A DNA stretch of 64,000 bases from Oscheius onirici (lineage: Eukaryota > Nematoda > Chromadorea > Rhabditida > Rhabditidae), in assembly GCA_932521025.1 (NCBI GenBank), contig OW051471.1, positions 3,100,001 through 3,164,000 on the forward strand, in the 5' to 3' direction. The translations under genes were made by a program, and so were the position numbers. Under the pieces are notes generated by a model. That model was not told the DNA's origin, did no database searches, and was given only the letters and a program-made list of their open reading frames with translations. Shown one piece after another: positions 11,401 to 23,900 of the stretch. Numbering within the stretch: position 1 is the stretch's first letter; every line of letters begins with the position of its first letter.

Positions 11401-14400
11401 ACTAATCCCAGCTTGTGGTTTCAAAACATCGGATGGATAATCTTCCGTGCCTGAGTAAACACAATTTTGGGAAATTAGTTCAGCACTTTTATCACTCTTC
11501 AATTTGCAAAGTTTTGCTGCGTTTGTCTCCTGATTTTTCTCGACTTGTCAGAGATCGAATTATCCTTGAGAGAGGCGTCAACAACGTATGTTCTTCTTCC
11601 TCACACGAAAATTAGGCCCGGCTCGGGCTTGAGCCGGAAATGGAATCAGGAATGAGGAATTGATAATTAATTGGAGAGCTCCAATTTTGAGTCAGAATTC
11701 AAAAAGAGTTATTAGAATTGGCTGACTGCCCATAAAATCATCAAAAACTTACAGTAGAACTGCCTACTGTAAGTGACCCTGGGTCGGACTTCTTTGTTAG
11801 AGTCCACAGGAATGTCCAAACAAGAGTTTTCCATTTTTATCATGAGAACTGGGACTTACTCCATCTAACAATAAGGCTACTTTTGAACGAATTCGAACTT
11901 GTCAAAGATTCGTACTGACCAGCACAATAACATGTCTCCATCCCCTATCACAGGAGAATTGAGACCTCTTGTTGTCGTGACCGATTTTTATCCCCAACTT
12001 TGTCTGTTTGTTTTGGACTTATCAGAAGAGAGACATCGTTTATCCCAGTCTAAAAGCCTTTTCCAATAGATTTCTTTCTGATTTTTCCCTCTAGAGTTTT
12101 CTCCTATTTACCAATTCAATGTCACTCAGGCCAGGTTCCGAGAATGTCTTTCTCTGCAAGACTAAGAGTTCTGTCGCGCTCCATAAACTGCTTCTTAGGC
12201 CTTTACCCTAGTCCCAAGCCGAAATTTCAAATCGTTAGCCTAATGTTATTCCCGCTGTTTTATGGGTTCTGATGCGAAAATCTCTTGTCATTTGTTTGAG
12301 TGACAACATAGGAGGACTTTGGTTGTACTGAAGAAGGCGCCTACGGAGGTGAAATGGTATTACACTGATTCCCTCTCCCTCTCGAGCAATCTGTCATCTG
12401 GATTAATAGCGTCCCTCAGTCCATAATTCCCTCTCCCTCCCTCCGTCTTTTCCAGAGGAGAAAGCGCTCTGTGTCCATTTCCTCGTCCTGGAGACCCATT
12501 CCAGGCTCTTTTTCGTCTGGACCCATTCCGCTGTCCGTATAATGCAACCGAGAAGAGGGAGAAAGGAGAGGCGGCTTGAATCAGATCGCGACGAGAATGA
12601 GTCAGACTCTGACCTATTTCTGTTGTAAGACTGGAGACAGACTGTTACAACTCGATGGAAAGAAACTGTAAAATCTGATCAGCGGAGCCGTTTGCACGTC
12701 TGATTGTGATCTCTGATTTTTCTTTCTCTATTTGCGTATCCCATCTTTTGATAAGCCTCAAATTTTGGACCTTTTCGATTTTGAATACCAAATCGGATAT
12801 ATTCGAGGGGAAACTGAAGCTTCAGGTAAATTCTGAAAGAGCGTCTAGAAATGAAAGAACAGTGTCTCTTTTATTTTCTGTGAGTAATAGAAACCTGTAG
12901 TCTAGTATGCAAAGTTTAGAAATCCGATCGGCCACTCTGTAGCCAGTCTCTAAACTTGGCCTATCCTCAGACCGTTACAGTCTTGACATTTGACCGCAAT
13001 CTTGAGTATAGGCTTAGGCTGGGGCTTGTAATCTACAGTTTCTGTCTTTTTCCAGACTCTCTTTCCTTCAATCTGTGATCTCGAGAATACGACTCACATC
13101 AATTCGAGTCTTTTGAAGCTGCTGTAAACTTTCTCACCTGTTTCCTGAGAAAGCATTTTCCAGCTGCTCTCTATTTCCCTCTTCGAGAAGTATATACTAT
13201 CCTATCAAATGACTACTGTTTGCGCTTCGATTGACAATTAACAGTACTTTCCAGTAGACATAGTCCTCTTCTCCCCTCTAGAAGGTAATTTGATCGTAAG
13301 AAGAGGTGGGTCTCCCCTTCTCCTTCCCGTCTCCCACACCTCATGTCGACTGGTAATTAAAACGGGGGAGGAGCCCTCGTCGTCTACCAGACACACTGAG
13401 CCTTCCGTCCGTTCCTCTTGTCTCATCAGACCGGGTTCCCATTGATTCTCGGGAGAGAGAAGGGACAATGAATAGCCGACGGCCACTAAACGAGGTAGGA
13501 GCACTTTATTGGGGGACTTTTTCCGTGTTTGATTTCTTTCGATTAAACATAGGTCTTTCAATAGAACTTCGTCATTATACGTCATGTAATTTCATTCATT
13601 GAGGTTCACCTGCACCGCAATAATGTTTTCGCCTGATTTTTGATGACAAACAGAACTAAACTTGAGATAATAAGCACACTTTTACTAGAAAGATTCAAGG
13701 ATAGAGCGTCAGGTGTTTTTACTGTACCATGATCAGTAGTCTGAAAGTTCTCTCTAGTTCATACAGTACCGAAAAGTTTCCCTAGTTGAAAAGAGAGAAT
13801 AATCATTACAAGATCCAAAGCTAGTTAGTCTAACTCAAAACAAACATTTTCAGGAGGGAAATGTCGTAGAAGCGGTAAGCTTCATCTGTGTTCTAAATGT
13901 TGTTCAGCTTTGAGCTTTCTTCTCTTCTATTCTTTCAAACTTCATAAAAGAGCCCTTCAGCAACATGCTCGCTCTGTTCTGTTCTCTTCGGCCCATAAGT
14001 ATCTTTTTTTTTGGTTCCAATTGTTTCAAACTCCCTAGTGTCTTCTGTCTTGAATAGAAGGAAGAAGAAACCGGGAACACAAAGAACTTTGCAGATTAAT
14101 ACTCCAACTGTTTTGGAACCTGCATATGGATGCACAAACTTTCCGGAATATCCTTATCCTCTACGGTAGAGAAGGGGTTTAGACCTTACTGTAGGTTGAG
14201 GCAGAAATTCTGGGCTCTGGACCATTTTTATTTCTAGCGACTTGTTCTAGGCCTATCAAACTCATTATCTTACGGTTGCACTCCCCCCCCCCCTATTTTT
14301 GTTCCAAACAGCTCGAAAAAATCCGCTTTTTAGCTTATTCTCTTCTGTTTTGAACCAATGTCCTTTTTGGCTCTACTCCAATATTGTCTCCTGATATCCG

Positions 14401-16170
14401 CTCAGAAATCCTGCCCAAATCCTCTCTCGATTTCCTCTCAGCTGACATCTTGACTCATAGTCCTTTCGCGTTCCTTCTTCCATTTCATCCACACTCTTCC
14501 TTCCTCCCCTCTCCGGTTGCTAGGGACCTCCTCACACTCTCTCGTGCTTACTTTAACTCACGAGATGAGAATATAATCATACTTTCATGAAAAACACAGA
14601 CTACTTCCTGTCAGTCCTTTAAACGATCTCTTTCTATCTCTCTCTCTAAAAAGATTTACTTCTCCATGTATACAAATTTCGCAACACGTCCCCTAATTAT
14701 CGGCTTCTCGTCGTCGGGACGAGCGTTCTAAAATTGGTCTCCTGTTTCCGTTGACGCTTGCGCTTCTTGACGCTTATCTTGTCGTCTTTCTATTTTGCTC
14801 TGGATTGAGTACAGTCATTGTGCTAGCAGAAAGAGACAGTCAAAACACTGACGCCTTGTTATTTTTAAGGATCTTCCGGTCATCTGGGAGTTCTATTTTG
14901 AGTACATAGCTGTTACTCACTCTGTAATGATGTAATCAGTTACTGTCGGAAATAAGAAAGGTTTTGCTGAGTCTGTGCAGACAACCTTCTCAAATTTTGG
15001 CACTTTGATCTTTTCTACTAACTATCCAGTATGTTCAAGTGATTCTGTAGGACTGATCTGGTAGGGACATGGGAGTGGGTAAGAGCTCTGACTGTCAGTC
15101 TATTTGATTATTTCTTGTATTTCTCGTGTTTCTTATCCTATTCCCATCATCTCCTGTCTTCATTTCCCTATCACAAATCGGCGGGAGCAAGAAGAGATGA
15201 CGTCACTCTCTCTCGCTTCGCGTGGGAGACTATTTCGGACTTTTCGGCGATTATTTATCCAGGTGCTTAGTGCGGGATTCACGCGGGCCAAGAATTCAAA
15301 GCAGCATGTACTTGCTCTGTTCTTGTTTGCTTCCTGTTTCTTTTTCCCGAAATAGTCTTGACTAGATTATGAATTTTCAATGACGAGCTGTCATTGGGGA
15401 CAGAAAAAGGTAAAGACAAAAGAGTACCAGCCCTATTGACCTATTGAGGCTGTTCTCTTCTTTTTGTTTTCCAAGAAACTGTTTTAACCAATAGAATTGT
15501 TTTTTTTAGATTCTCTCTCTGTCTTTTGAATCCTGTCTTGATCTTGTTCTTTGTCAGTTGTCACTCCTGAGTCAAAACAGTTTATATCTCTTCCCTAGTA
15601 GTCTAGTCGTCGAAATCTACTGATCACGAAGAGTGTCACATAACTGTCCAGACAGCATAGGTTTTGTAAAATAACTAACACTTCACACATTGTCATTGCC
15701 CTACGTTCATCCTTTGTTCTCGTCTGCAAAACATTCCCAAAACTTCTTCCTTTGATACTCCGAACAATATTATTTTAGATCTCATTGTTAGGAATCTAAC
15801 TTGTTTTTTTCCAGAAAATTTTCTAACCGAAGTTATTTTCCGATAAATAAACTAGGCTATCAAAAAAGCATTGTTCAACCTTCTCAGAACTGATAAGATA
15901 AGAGCTTGTTCCAAGTTTTTGTAGCTTCTATGACTTTGAGATTCCTGGCTCCTCTCCAACATTCCCGCTTTTCCACATATTGTGTAAGGGGTTAAATTCG
16001 AGACGTTCCTCAAACAGCTGGCGGGCAGTGGGTGGGCATCTTTTGCTAACACGTGCCCCGGGAGAGCTATGACGAAAAGAGCACAGCAGAGTCTAAGCTT
16101 GGAGGCCAGTTCCTCTGGCTCCCTTTAAAACTCTATCTCCTTTCTGCTTTTCACCCAGTCTTCCCAGCCA
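8433..16170. other. Gene-poor stretch, no supported gene
   Basis: I see no recognisable protein family, RNA gene or terminal-repeat element. Open frames here (for example 8949-9509 plus and 13238-13585 minus) lack flanking splice structure or similarity to known families. The plus strand is rich in T and C, which depletes stop codons and lengthens chance open frames. A short ATG-started stretch at 12542-12626 (MQPRRGRKERRLESDRDENE, donor-like GTAAGA after it) could be a first exon, but no continuation was found. An 11-base C run lies near 14283. Confidence 0.5.
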
Positions 16171-16171
16171 A

Positions 16172-16831
16172 ATGGAAAAACGTTTACAGATGTCGCTGCT
16201 CCTCTCAGGATGGCCAGACTCGTCGGAATCGAGACAGCGAATGTTGGAGAGCAGCAGCAGTGCCCAGTTCCCGACAGCATATGCCTATCCAGAGGTAAGT
16301 CTCCTTCATTTTCATTGGTCTCCCAGCAGATGAGAAAAAAGCAGGGCCCGACGGAAATGGTCGCCTCCCAATTTCCTCCGAAGTGCTGGGTCTGAAGAGG
16401 GTAATTGTGAGTACCAGAGTTCGAGCAAATGGCATGGAAGCTTGTGCTTTTTTATCAGAAAAACGGAAAATAGTAGATAGAATGAACGAGAAGAGCAGTG
16501 AGGCTATAATTTTGTGAGACCAAGACCCCCTCAAATCTAGGAATCTCTAAGAAGCTTGTACACGACCCTCGTTTCTACTAGAATTATTAATAGACAAATA
16601 AAATACTCTCACTAGAATCTGTAAATTTGAAGCAGTACTCATACCAACTGGGAACAGCCGAACAAGTAGGAAACGTCTTATTTTGGCTGCCGGCTCACTC
16701 CAGACTGATAAGTAGGCTACAATTCAAATACTCGTAAAAGTTGGAAAGCAATAAACCCAAACTTAGAATGCTAACATATCCTTGGAAGAAGTCTCCGTTC
16801 CAAACGTTGGTGCCTTTGGTGGTCAGCTCAG
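16172..16831 (+). CDS. Candidate upstream exons of an unknown gene or of the SLC13 gene
   Basis: An ATG at 16172 or 16190 (behind TTTACAG) leads MSLLLSGWPDSSESRQRMLE to a strong donor GAG|GTAAGT at 16295. A further coding-like patch at 16327-16406 (DEKKAGPDGNGRLPISSEVL) ends at GTGAGT. A third, 16767-16831 (MLTYPWKKSPFQTLVPLVVS), ends at GTAAGC in phase 1 and joins in frame to 17211-17281, upstream of the SLC13 start. The third could therefore be a longer SLC13 N-terminus. YPWKKS resembles a Hox hexapeptide, but no homeodomain follows. Confidence 0.25.
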
Positions 16832-17254
16832 GTAAGCAAGCGCGTTGTTTTTTTTCTTGCAAAATCTAGGAAGACATGGCTCGCACTTTCTGCATTGACT
16901 GTGTCTTTTGCGAATCATCTTTTGCGAACATTTATTACATTCGGACCTTTAGTATCATACAAAAGCCCGTCTTGTGGAGAATTTTAGTATCTTTTCAATA
17001 GTTCCTAGCCATATGTTTCCAAGTTTCCAAAATCTCTGACTCACCCCAAAGAACAAGCTAATCCGACTCCGGTCCATTTATTTGCCGACTCGTCGTCATT
17101 ATTCTCTGACCGTTCCGGCAATCCCTTGGTCACTTCATTTTTTTCTTCAAATTCCAAAAGAATTCATTCCATTTTCACTTTGCGGAATAAGTAATATGAT
17201 ATTCTTACAGCCGGAAGGCACGTGTCATCCAGGCGTGCAGCTGACGACAAAGAG

Positions 17255-20200
17255 ATGACGGTGAAAGAGCAGAGGACAAAAGTTTTTGAAACTAGAGACT
17301 GAAGACAACACGGAACCGTTTTCAGAGATCCAGATGGCTGACCTTCTTGGGCATGATGAGGAGATGCAAGAATGCGGTGGTACTTTGTCTGACTCCCATA
17401 CTTTTTGGACCGTTGCTGCTCAGTGAAAAACCGGTGAGTTCGGGCTAATATTGCCGAACTGAGAAGACAGATTTTTTGTATAGTCATCTTTTTGAATCCC
17501 TTCACTCACATATGCTCTTTAGGCAAGTAACTTGACAGTTGCTATTCCAGAAAATAACATCAGAAAACTTTTGGCTAAACTAATGCAATAAGACTTTTGA
17601 AAAGCGAAATTCAATCATGCAGACAGTCATCATTGTGCCATCTGTTAGTTTAAACCTGTCTAATTCTGACCATCAACAAGAAGGAATGCATAAGCACGAG
17701 ATGTTCACCTTCGTTGTTTTGAGGAAGTGATCTAGAACATTTGAAATCTATTGTGGCGGGCAAAGTAGAAAGTTTTGAGAGGTTGGAAGCTATGCGTTTT
17801 GAGGAAACTCAAAGAATTGTTCTTGTACCAGGAGGTTCTGAAAAACGGAACGCTGTATCCAATCGAGACGTCTGGGACTCGAATAAATAGAACTTTGCCC
17901 AGCAGAGCGTGGAACCTGTACCAGTACTGAGTTCTTTGAGGGAGACCCTATTTCACTGATCACTTTCAGTCCCGTCAGTCTCGCTGATCTGCAAAGGTCC
18001 CCGAGCAGAGAACTCTTCTCTCTCCCAATTCCAGACAATGTTTTTTATGATCACTGATCCTGCTGTTACATTTATCTCGACAGTTGTCAAATGAAAATTC
18101 AAAAGACCACGGAAAAATCTTACAGGAGTCCCGATGCGCGTGGTGCGTCTGTGTGATGGCCATCTACTGGATGACGGAAGTTATGCCGCTAGCTATTACT
18201 GCCATGCTCCCGGTCATCTTGTTCCCGCTGACAGGAGTTCTGGACTGCAACACTACGGCCAAGGAGTTTATGAATGTGAGTTTACAAGAGACGGGAAAGT
18301 ACTGCACACGTCCAAAAGTTCCACACTAGCTCTAATCCGTAAACGTCAGAAGCTTATTTTTAAAATCAGCTGGTTATCGTTCTCCTTGGATAATAATTGG
18401 TGCGCTATGAGAGTTGGAAGTCAGCTGCGTATGTATCTTTAGAGTTCCTGGAGGAATATGCTAGCGAAGATTCCAGACGGGTCTGCACGATTTGTTTTCT
18501 CCAGTGCGGGTTACTGTAACATGTTCTTTGAAACGCCAGGCAACTTACAGAAACTCCAAGTTATCCTAAAAAATAAGAGCCGGGTTAGACCGAGACTGAT
18601 CTTAGCGGATCTGCGCGCTATGCCTGCATACTTTACCTTTTGAATTTAGCAAAGAATTATAAAAGTAACTTTCCAGGACACCAACTTCCTCTTCATCGGC
18701 GGTCTGATCATGGCAGCCGCCGTCGAAAAGTGTGATCTTCACGAGAGGGTAGCACTCTTCGTCCTGAAGATGGTCGGAGGAGAACCGAAGTGGATCATGC
18801 TCGGATTCATGCTAGTGACTGCTCTCTTGAGTATGTTTATCTCGAACACAGCCACGACAGCCATGATGGTCCCGATCGGACAGAGTGTCGTCTCGCAACT
18901 CATCACCTCTTTTGAGAGTCATCCTCAGAACATGTGAGTTGTTTTTCAGAAAAGTTTATATTTAAAATTTTGAAGGGAATCCAGTCGCGCAGCTTGCAAG
19001 AAGATGGCCACCGGACTGGTAATGTCGATCTGCTTTGCTGCCAACATTGGAGGAACCGGTACCGCTACAGGAACCCCCTCGAATTTGGTCATGCTCGGAC
19101 AGCTTACTAAGTGAGTTCCGGATCAGAATTAATCTCAAAATCATGTTCAGCCTCTTCCCCAAAGCCGACGGAACTCTGAATTACATCAGCTGGATCATCT
19201 TTGCCGTTCCTTTGATGTGCATCTGTTTGGCCTCAGCCTGGGTTCTTCTCTGTTTCTTCTTTCTGAGACACGCTCCGGAGAAGGACGATCACGTCACGGA
19301 TATGCTCCATTCCCGATACGACAAACTGCCGAGGATGAGCTTTGCCGAAAAGTCTGTGCTCTGTTGTTTTTGTCTCCTGCTCTTCCTTTGGATCTTCCGC
19401 AACCCGGGCATCTTTGCCGGCTTTGGAGCTTTCTTCCCCAAAGGCTTCTACACGGATGCCACCTCAGCCATGCTTGTCAGCTTCCTTCTCTTCATTCTTC
19501 CCAATGAGAAGCCGAATCTTTTCGCCTATATCAAGGCCGAGGACATGAAGAAGAAGACCTGCTTGATGGATTGGCCCACGATGCAGAAGACCTTCCCCTG
19601 GAGTGTCGTTCTGCTTTTGGGAGGCGGTTTTGCTCTGGCTGCTGGTTGGTTTTGTTATTTTCGAACGTTTCGATGTTCTGCAAAGCTGTTGAGAAGATCA
19701 ACGACTACAACTTTGCAAGACATCGAAAGCCTGAAACTGCAAAACTGCCAATGAGAGGTGAAAATCGCAAAATTGAAAGTAGCGCTGAAAAGCAGAAGAT
19801 TCTTATGTTTTTCTCACAACATCAGCGCTATGCCGGGGTGGACGAGCGGAAAAGTCACCGATCTCCTAAACCGGAGGGAGGCTTCTGTCTCCCTACGTGG
19901 TTTCAAATTCCACCCCCCGCTGAACATTTTTGCTTTTTATCTAAAATATTTCTCATTGTCAGTTATTTAAATTTTCGAGTTTTTTGCAGCAGTCATAACA
20001 TAGCTCAATTGTCTTCTATTTTTTCAATCAGAATCAAATTTCAGGCGTGAAAGAGTCCAAGCTCTCTGTGCTCATTGGGCACACGCTGGCCCAGTTCGGA
20101 CATCTTCCCTTGTGGGGACTTCAGCTTCTCACAATGTCCATCGCTATGGCCGTGACCAACATCTGTTCCAACACGGTCACTGCCAGCATTTTTGTCCCCA

Positions 20201-20991
20201 TCGTGGCAACTTTGGCTCAACAGACTGGAAACCATCCGTTCACTCTGATGCTTCCCGTCACGCTGGCCTGCTCCTTCGCCTTCGTTCTCCCTGTGGGAAC
20301 GCCGCCGAATGCCATCGTCTTTGGCAGTGGAATGGTCAAGGTATCCAATATGGTGAGTCCTTTTCTCTGACTGGTGGGTTTGGAAGAGTTGTCAGCCGAA
20401 CAGTCACAGCTTTCTATCCGGAATTGAGTCCAGTAGCTCTCCAAACTTCGAATACTTGCCTGTTTGAAATGAGGCATTTTCCAACTTCAAGTTCTTCTGC
20501 CTGAAAGTGTACATACTCCTGCCAACTTTCATCTGCAGACAGCCTAGCGAGATGGAAAGATGCTGCCTCTCCAATTCTCTAGTCACTGAGAATTAGTATG
20601 GAACTCTGACATAAACTGTTCATTTTCGGAAGCTAAAGAAACGTTGACACTGATTGTATTTCTGATGTTCACGAGAAGATTCGTGTACTCGGAGATACTT
20701 CGCGTCTCACTCAATGGTATAGAAAAAATAACAGCTTTTCTTGTACCTTCTGTTACAGAAATCTGGATCTTTTTTTTTTTGGGAATACAGTCAAGACCAC
20801 AGTCCCAAACCAGTTGATTGTGTTCACAAAACTTAAGATTTCTCATTTTGCAGGTGACCGTCGGTCTGTGTCTCTCCGTCGTCACTCTCCTGCTCACCGT
20901 CGGCTACATGAACACGATGGCTGTGATGTTCCTGCCTCTGAACACCTTTCCCAGTTGGGCCGTCCTCGACAACTCCACAATGTCCTCATAG
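17255..20991 (+). CDS. SLC13-family sodium/di- or tricarboxylate cotransporter
   Basis: This is a membrane importer of carboxylates such as succinate or citrate with Na+. Eight exons (17255-17281, 17326-17433, 18126-18275, 18677-18933, 18976-19110, 19151-19644, 20045-20352, 20854-20991) join in frame to 538 residues, the normal family length. Family marks are ALYW-like [18 protein letters not shown], the first SNT sodium/substrate motif ([14 protein letters not shown]), [15 protein letters not shown], the second SNT motif ([15 protein letters not shown]) and [12 protein letters not shown], all between predicted membrane spans. The 5' end has an alternative: exon 17211 joins in frame to 16767-16831. 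AATAAA follows near 21268. Family assignment is strong; the exact substrate is not visible. It resembles nematode NAC/INDY proteins. Confidence 0.92.
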
Positions 20992-23900
20992 CCTCCCTTC
21001 CCAATTTTTTGCCCCGCTTAGCCTTCCCTACTTCTTTTTGTTCTCAATTTTGCTCACTTGAACCCTGCTGACACCCCCCCCCCCCGGCCCGGTCCATTGA
21101 TCACAATACGGTTACTTCTTTTTTTAAATCTTTAGGGTGCAGCAAATGACGGTAAGAAACCTTTAATGAGTAAGCTGACTTACTGGTCTTTTGAGCTTTT
21201 CCTTGTGTACCTTTTACGTCACAAAGTGGCAGCTGTGTGCGTTGTATAAATGAAAAAGAGATTATAATAAATTTATTGAAAAAGCGTGTCTTGATCCGCA
21301 GGGAAACATAGTTTGGTAAGCTCTTCTCCAATAGCTAGAGAAGGCCGTCGAGAACAAACACCTCAGTTCTATAATCAGTATTCGCCATTAGGCGCAAAAA
21401 CATCGGGCAGAATACCCGATTCCGTAGAAGCTGTCGGTCAGAGAAAGTCTTCAAGCGACGGCAATCAGCGGTTTGCAGACGAAAAGTGTCAGAAGTAGGC
21501 TGCTTGCATCTCCTCTGGAAGTCTCGGTCGCTGAAAATACAGGTGGACAGATTGAGAATTAGAATGAAAAAAAAAACAGTAGAAAACACACAATTTATTT
21601 TCAACTAAGATTACATTTTAAGCAATATTTTTGATGATGAATTCGCGCCAAACCGACTTGCCTTCTCTCTTCCATTCATGAGTCACGTGGATCTTCTTCG
21701 ATCCAGAGGTTACGTTCCAACTCGACACGGCGCCATCTACAAAAGCGAGCATTATAAGATCACTGTGACTGTCAATGTCTTCAATGAAAATAAACAAACC
21801 TGCTACAAAATCGGTACATTCGGTACGATTAAAAATGGGACCAGGCAGCGGGACTTCTCGACGGTGCCTCTTCTTGCTACTGTGAGGAAAGGACCCCCTC
21901 CCCAGTGTTACCTGCACCTCAGATGCACACGCTATCAATAGGAGCTCGTCTCTCACAAGACTTGTCTTGCATTCCTCGGAAATCCGGCTTTATGCAGGGA
22001 GAAACATTGATTTGCTGCTGTTGTTCAAATGAAGGTTCTTGTTGTGCGAGAATTCCTATGTCTTATAGGGGACAGTTATACTGGTCAATTACTGATGATA
22101 AATATTTGTTTCGGATTTCAGCTGACTTCAGACACTTCATTATAAACTAAAAAAGTTGAAAAGTTCAAAGACAAATGCCGGGGCTAAAGGAGTCTCTGCT
22201 CGATCGATACAGGATAATTTCAGCGCTTTGGTCCGCCCCATATCCACACTCATCCACTTTCTTCATTGTCTTCTCTGACCAAAAACAAACAAGAAGTTCG
22301 TTGCATACAGATGCACGTCTCTAGTCAGAAAATCAATTGAACTTACGAACGACTTTTATTGTTGGGCAACAGCAAAAGACGAGAAGATCGCGCCTTTGAG
22401 ACAGTAACTAAAACTGGGAAAGAATTTTGGGACGTAGATAGAAAAATATGGTCGGCATTATGGTCTACCGTAATCAAAATACGGCCTAGGTAAAGAGAAC
22501 ATGATTGTGAGACAAACGTGCTCTTCGAGAAAGGTACAAAATGACAAAATTCCCACCTCACCATTCGCCCATCATTAGGCTCCGAAACGGTGCTGTCCGG
22601 GCACAGTAGTCACTACTATCGCTCTTCCTTTTGAATTAGATAAAGAACGAGAAGGTGTTGTATCAGAGAATCGGGCAAAGGGATGAGAAAGGCTGATTGT
22701 TTAATTTCCGTAAGATAGCTCGAGCGGCTACGCGGCGTGGCGAATTAGCAAATCGCGATGGTACAGGCTGGCAGAGGTGACGTGAGCTCAGATCAAAAAA
22801 AATTTTAACGGGACAACAACATACGGATCGATCGCGATCTGAGAGAATCAGGGGATAGGAAGGGGATAAGGAGGTCAGGAGTTCATGGATGCCGTACTTC
22901 TCGTCAAGAAGCCAAGAGCTAGAATTTACAGTAAGCACAATTTATTCAGTCGGGGATCTTTCGCGAAGTGTAAGCCGATGCTGCCAGCGCGTGCCCCGAA
23001 CAAAACTGACTGTAAATCAGTCAACGGACAACCAGATGTTTGCGTAAGATAGCTCGAATGGAAACGCGTAAGATAGCTCGAATGGCGTAGATAAACAGTC
23101 TTGGAAGCGTGAGGGTCATGGGGGGAATTACTCTTGCTCGACTGTCAACAAAAAGACACCAGATGGTCTAAAACAGCAACAGAAGCCGACTTTCTTGTCA
23201 ATTGGTTCGTCTTTAGGCTGAAGACGACACTTTCGGAACATCCCTTGTGCCGGGCAGATCGAGTTCTGCAACATTACCGGAAGTTATTGTCTTCAAGTCA
23301 TCTTCAGCCCTTCCATTACATATTTTACGGTAGTTCGACACTGACCACGTTATCCAGTCAGTTTCTCGTCCTCAATCGCCTCGCAGCAAGCAACAAACAG
23401 TTATTTGCCCTCACAACTCGAAGCTGTTTTCAGAACAGAATTTCCTATAACAGCGAAAGCTAGAATGGGGTTTGTTCCCGATTTTTCAAAGGACTATCAG
23501 TTCTAAACAGCTATCGTCTCTCCTCGCAATCGTCTCTTCAGATTGTCCTTCTAACTCCACTCCGTTTCAGCAATCAACATAGCCATCTCCTTCGCAACTC
23601 GATTCCGTTCTATCCATTTTGTCTCGTCGTTCCAGCGCCTTCCTACCAGCTATCAACAGTCTCCAAACACTACAAGCTACCAACTAGCAACTCACTAGAA
23701 CTAACTAAAAACTCTATCCAGCGCTTTCATAAAGTTTCGAAAAGTTTCCACAAAAAACTTCTTCAAATAAAGTTTCTATGCATAATTGCTTCAAAAGAAT
23801 ATATGTCGCCAGATTTTCTTGCCTCTGGTTGCTTCGTCCTCTTCTATTTACAATTAATGTGTGTTTTACTTTTCTTTTCCCAGTCTCTTCTTTACAGACA

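Noticed and set aside
13238-13585. A 115-codon minus-strand frame with an ATG
   Set aside because: It has no polyadenylation signal, splice sites or family likeness. It is possible but not supported.
16768-16831. YPWKKS as a Hox hexapeptide
   Set aside because: No homeodomain (WFQNRR-type codons) was found on either strand nearby, and the exon joins in phase with SLC13 sequence instead.
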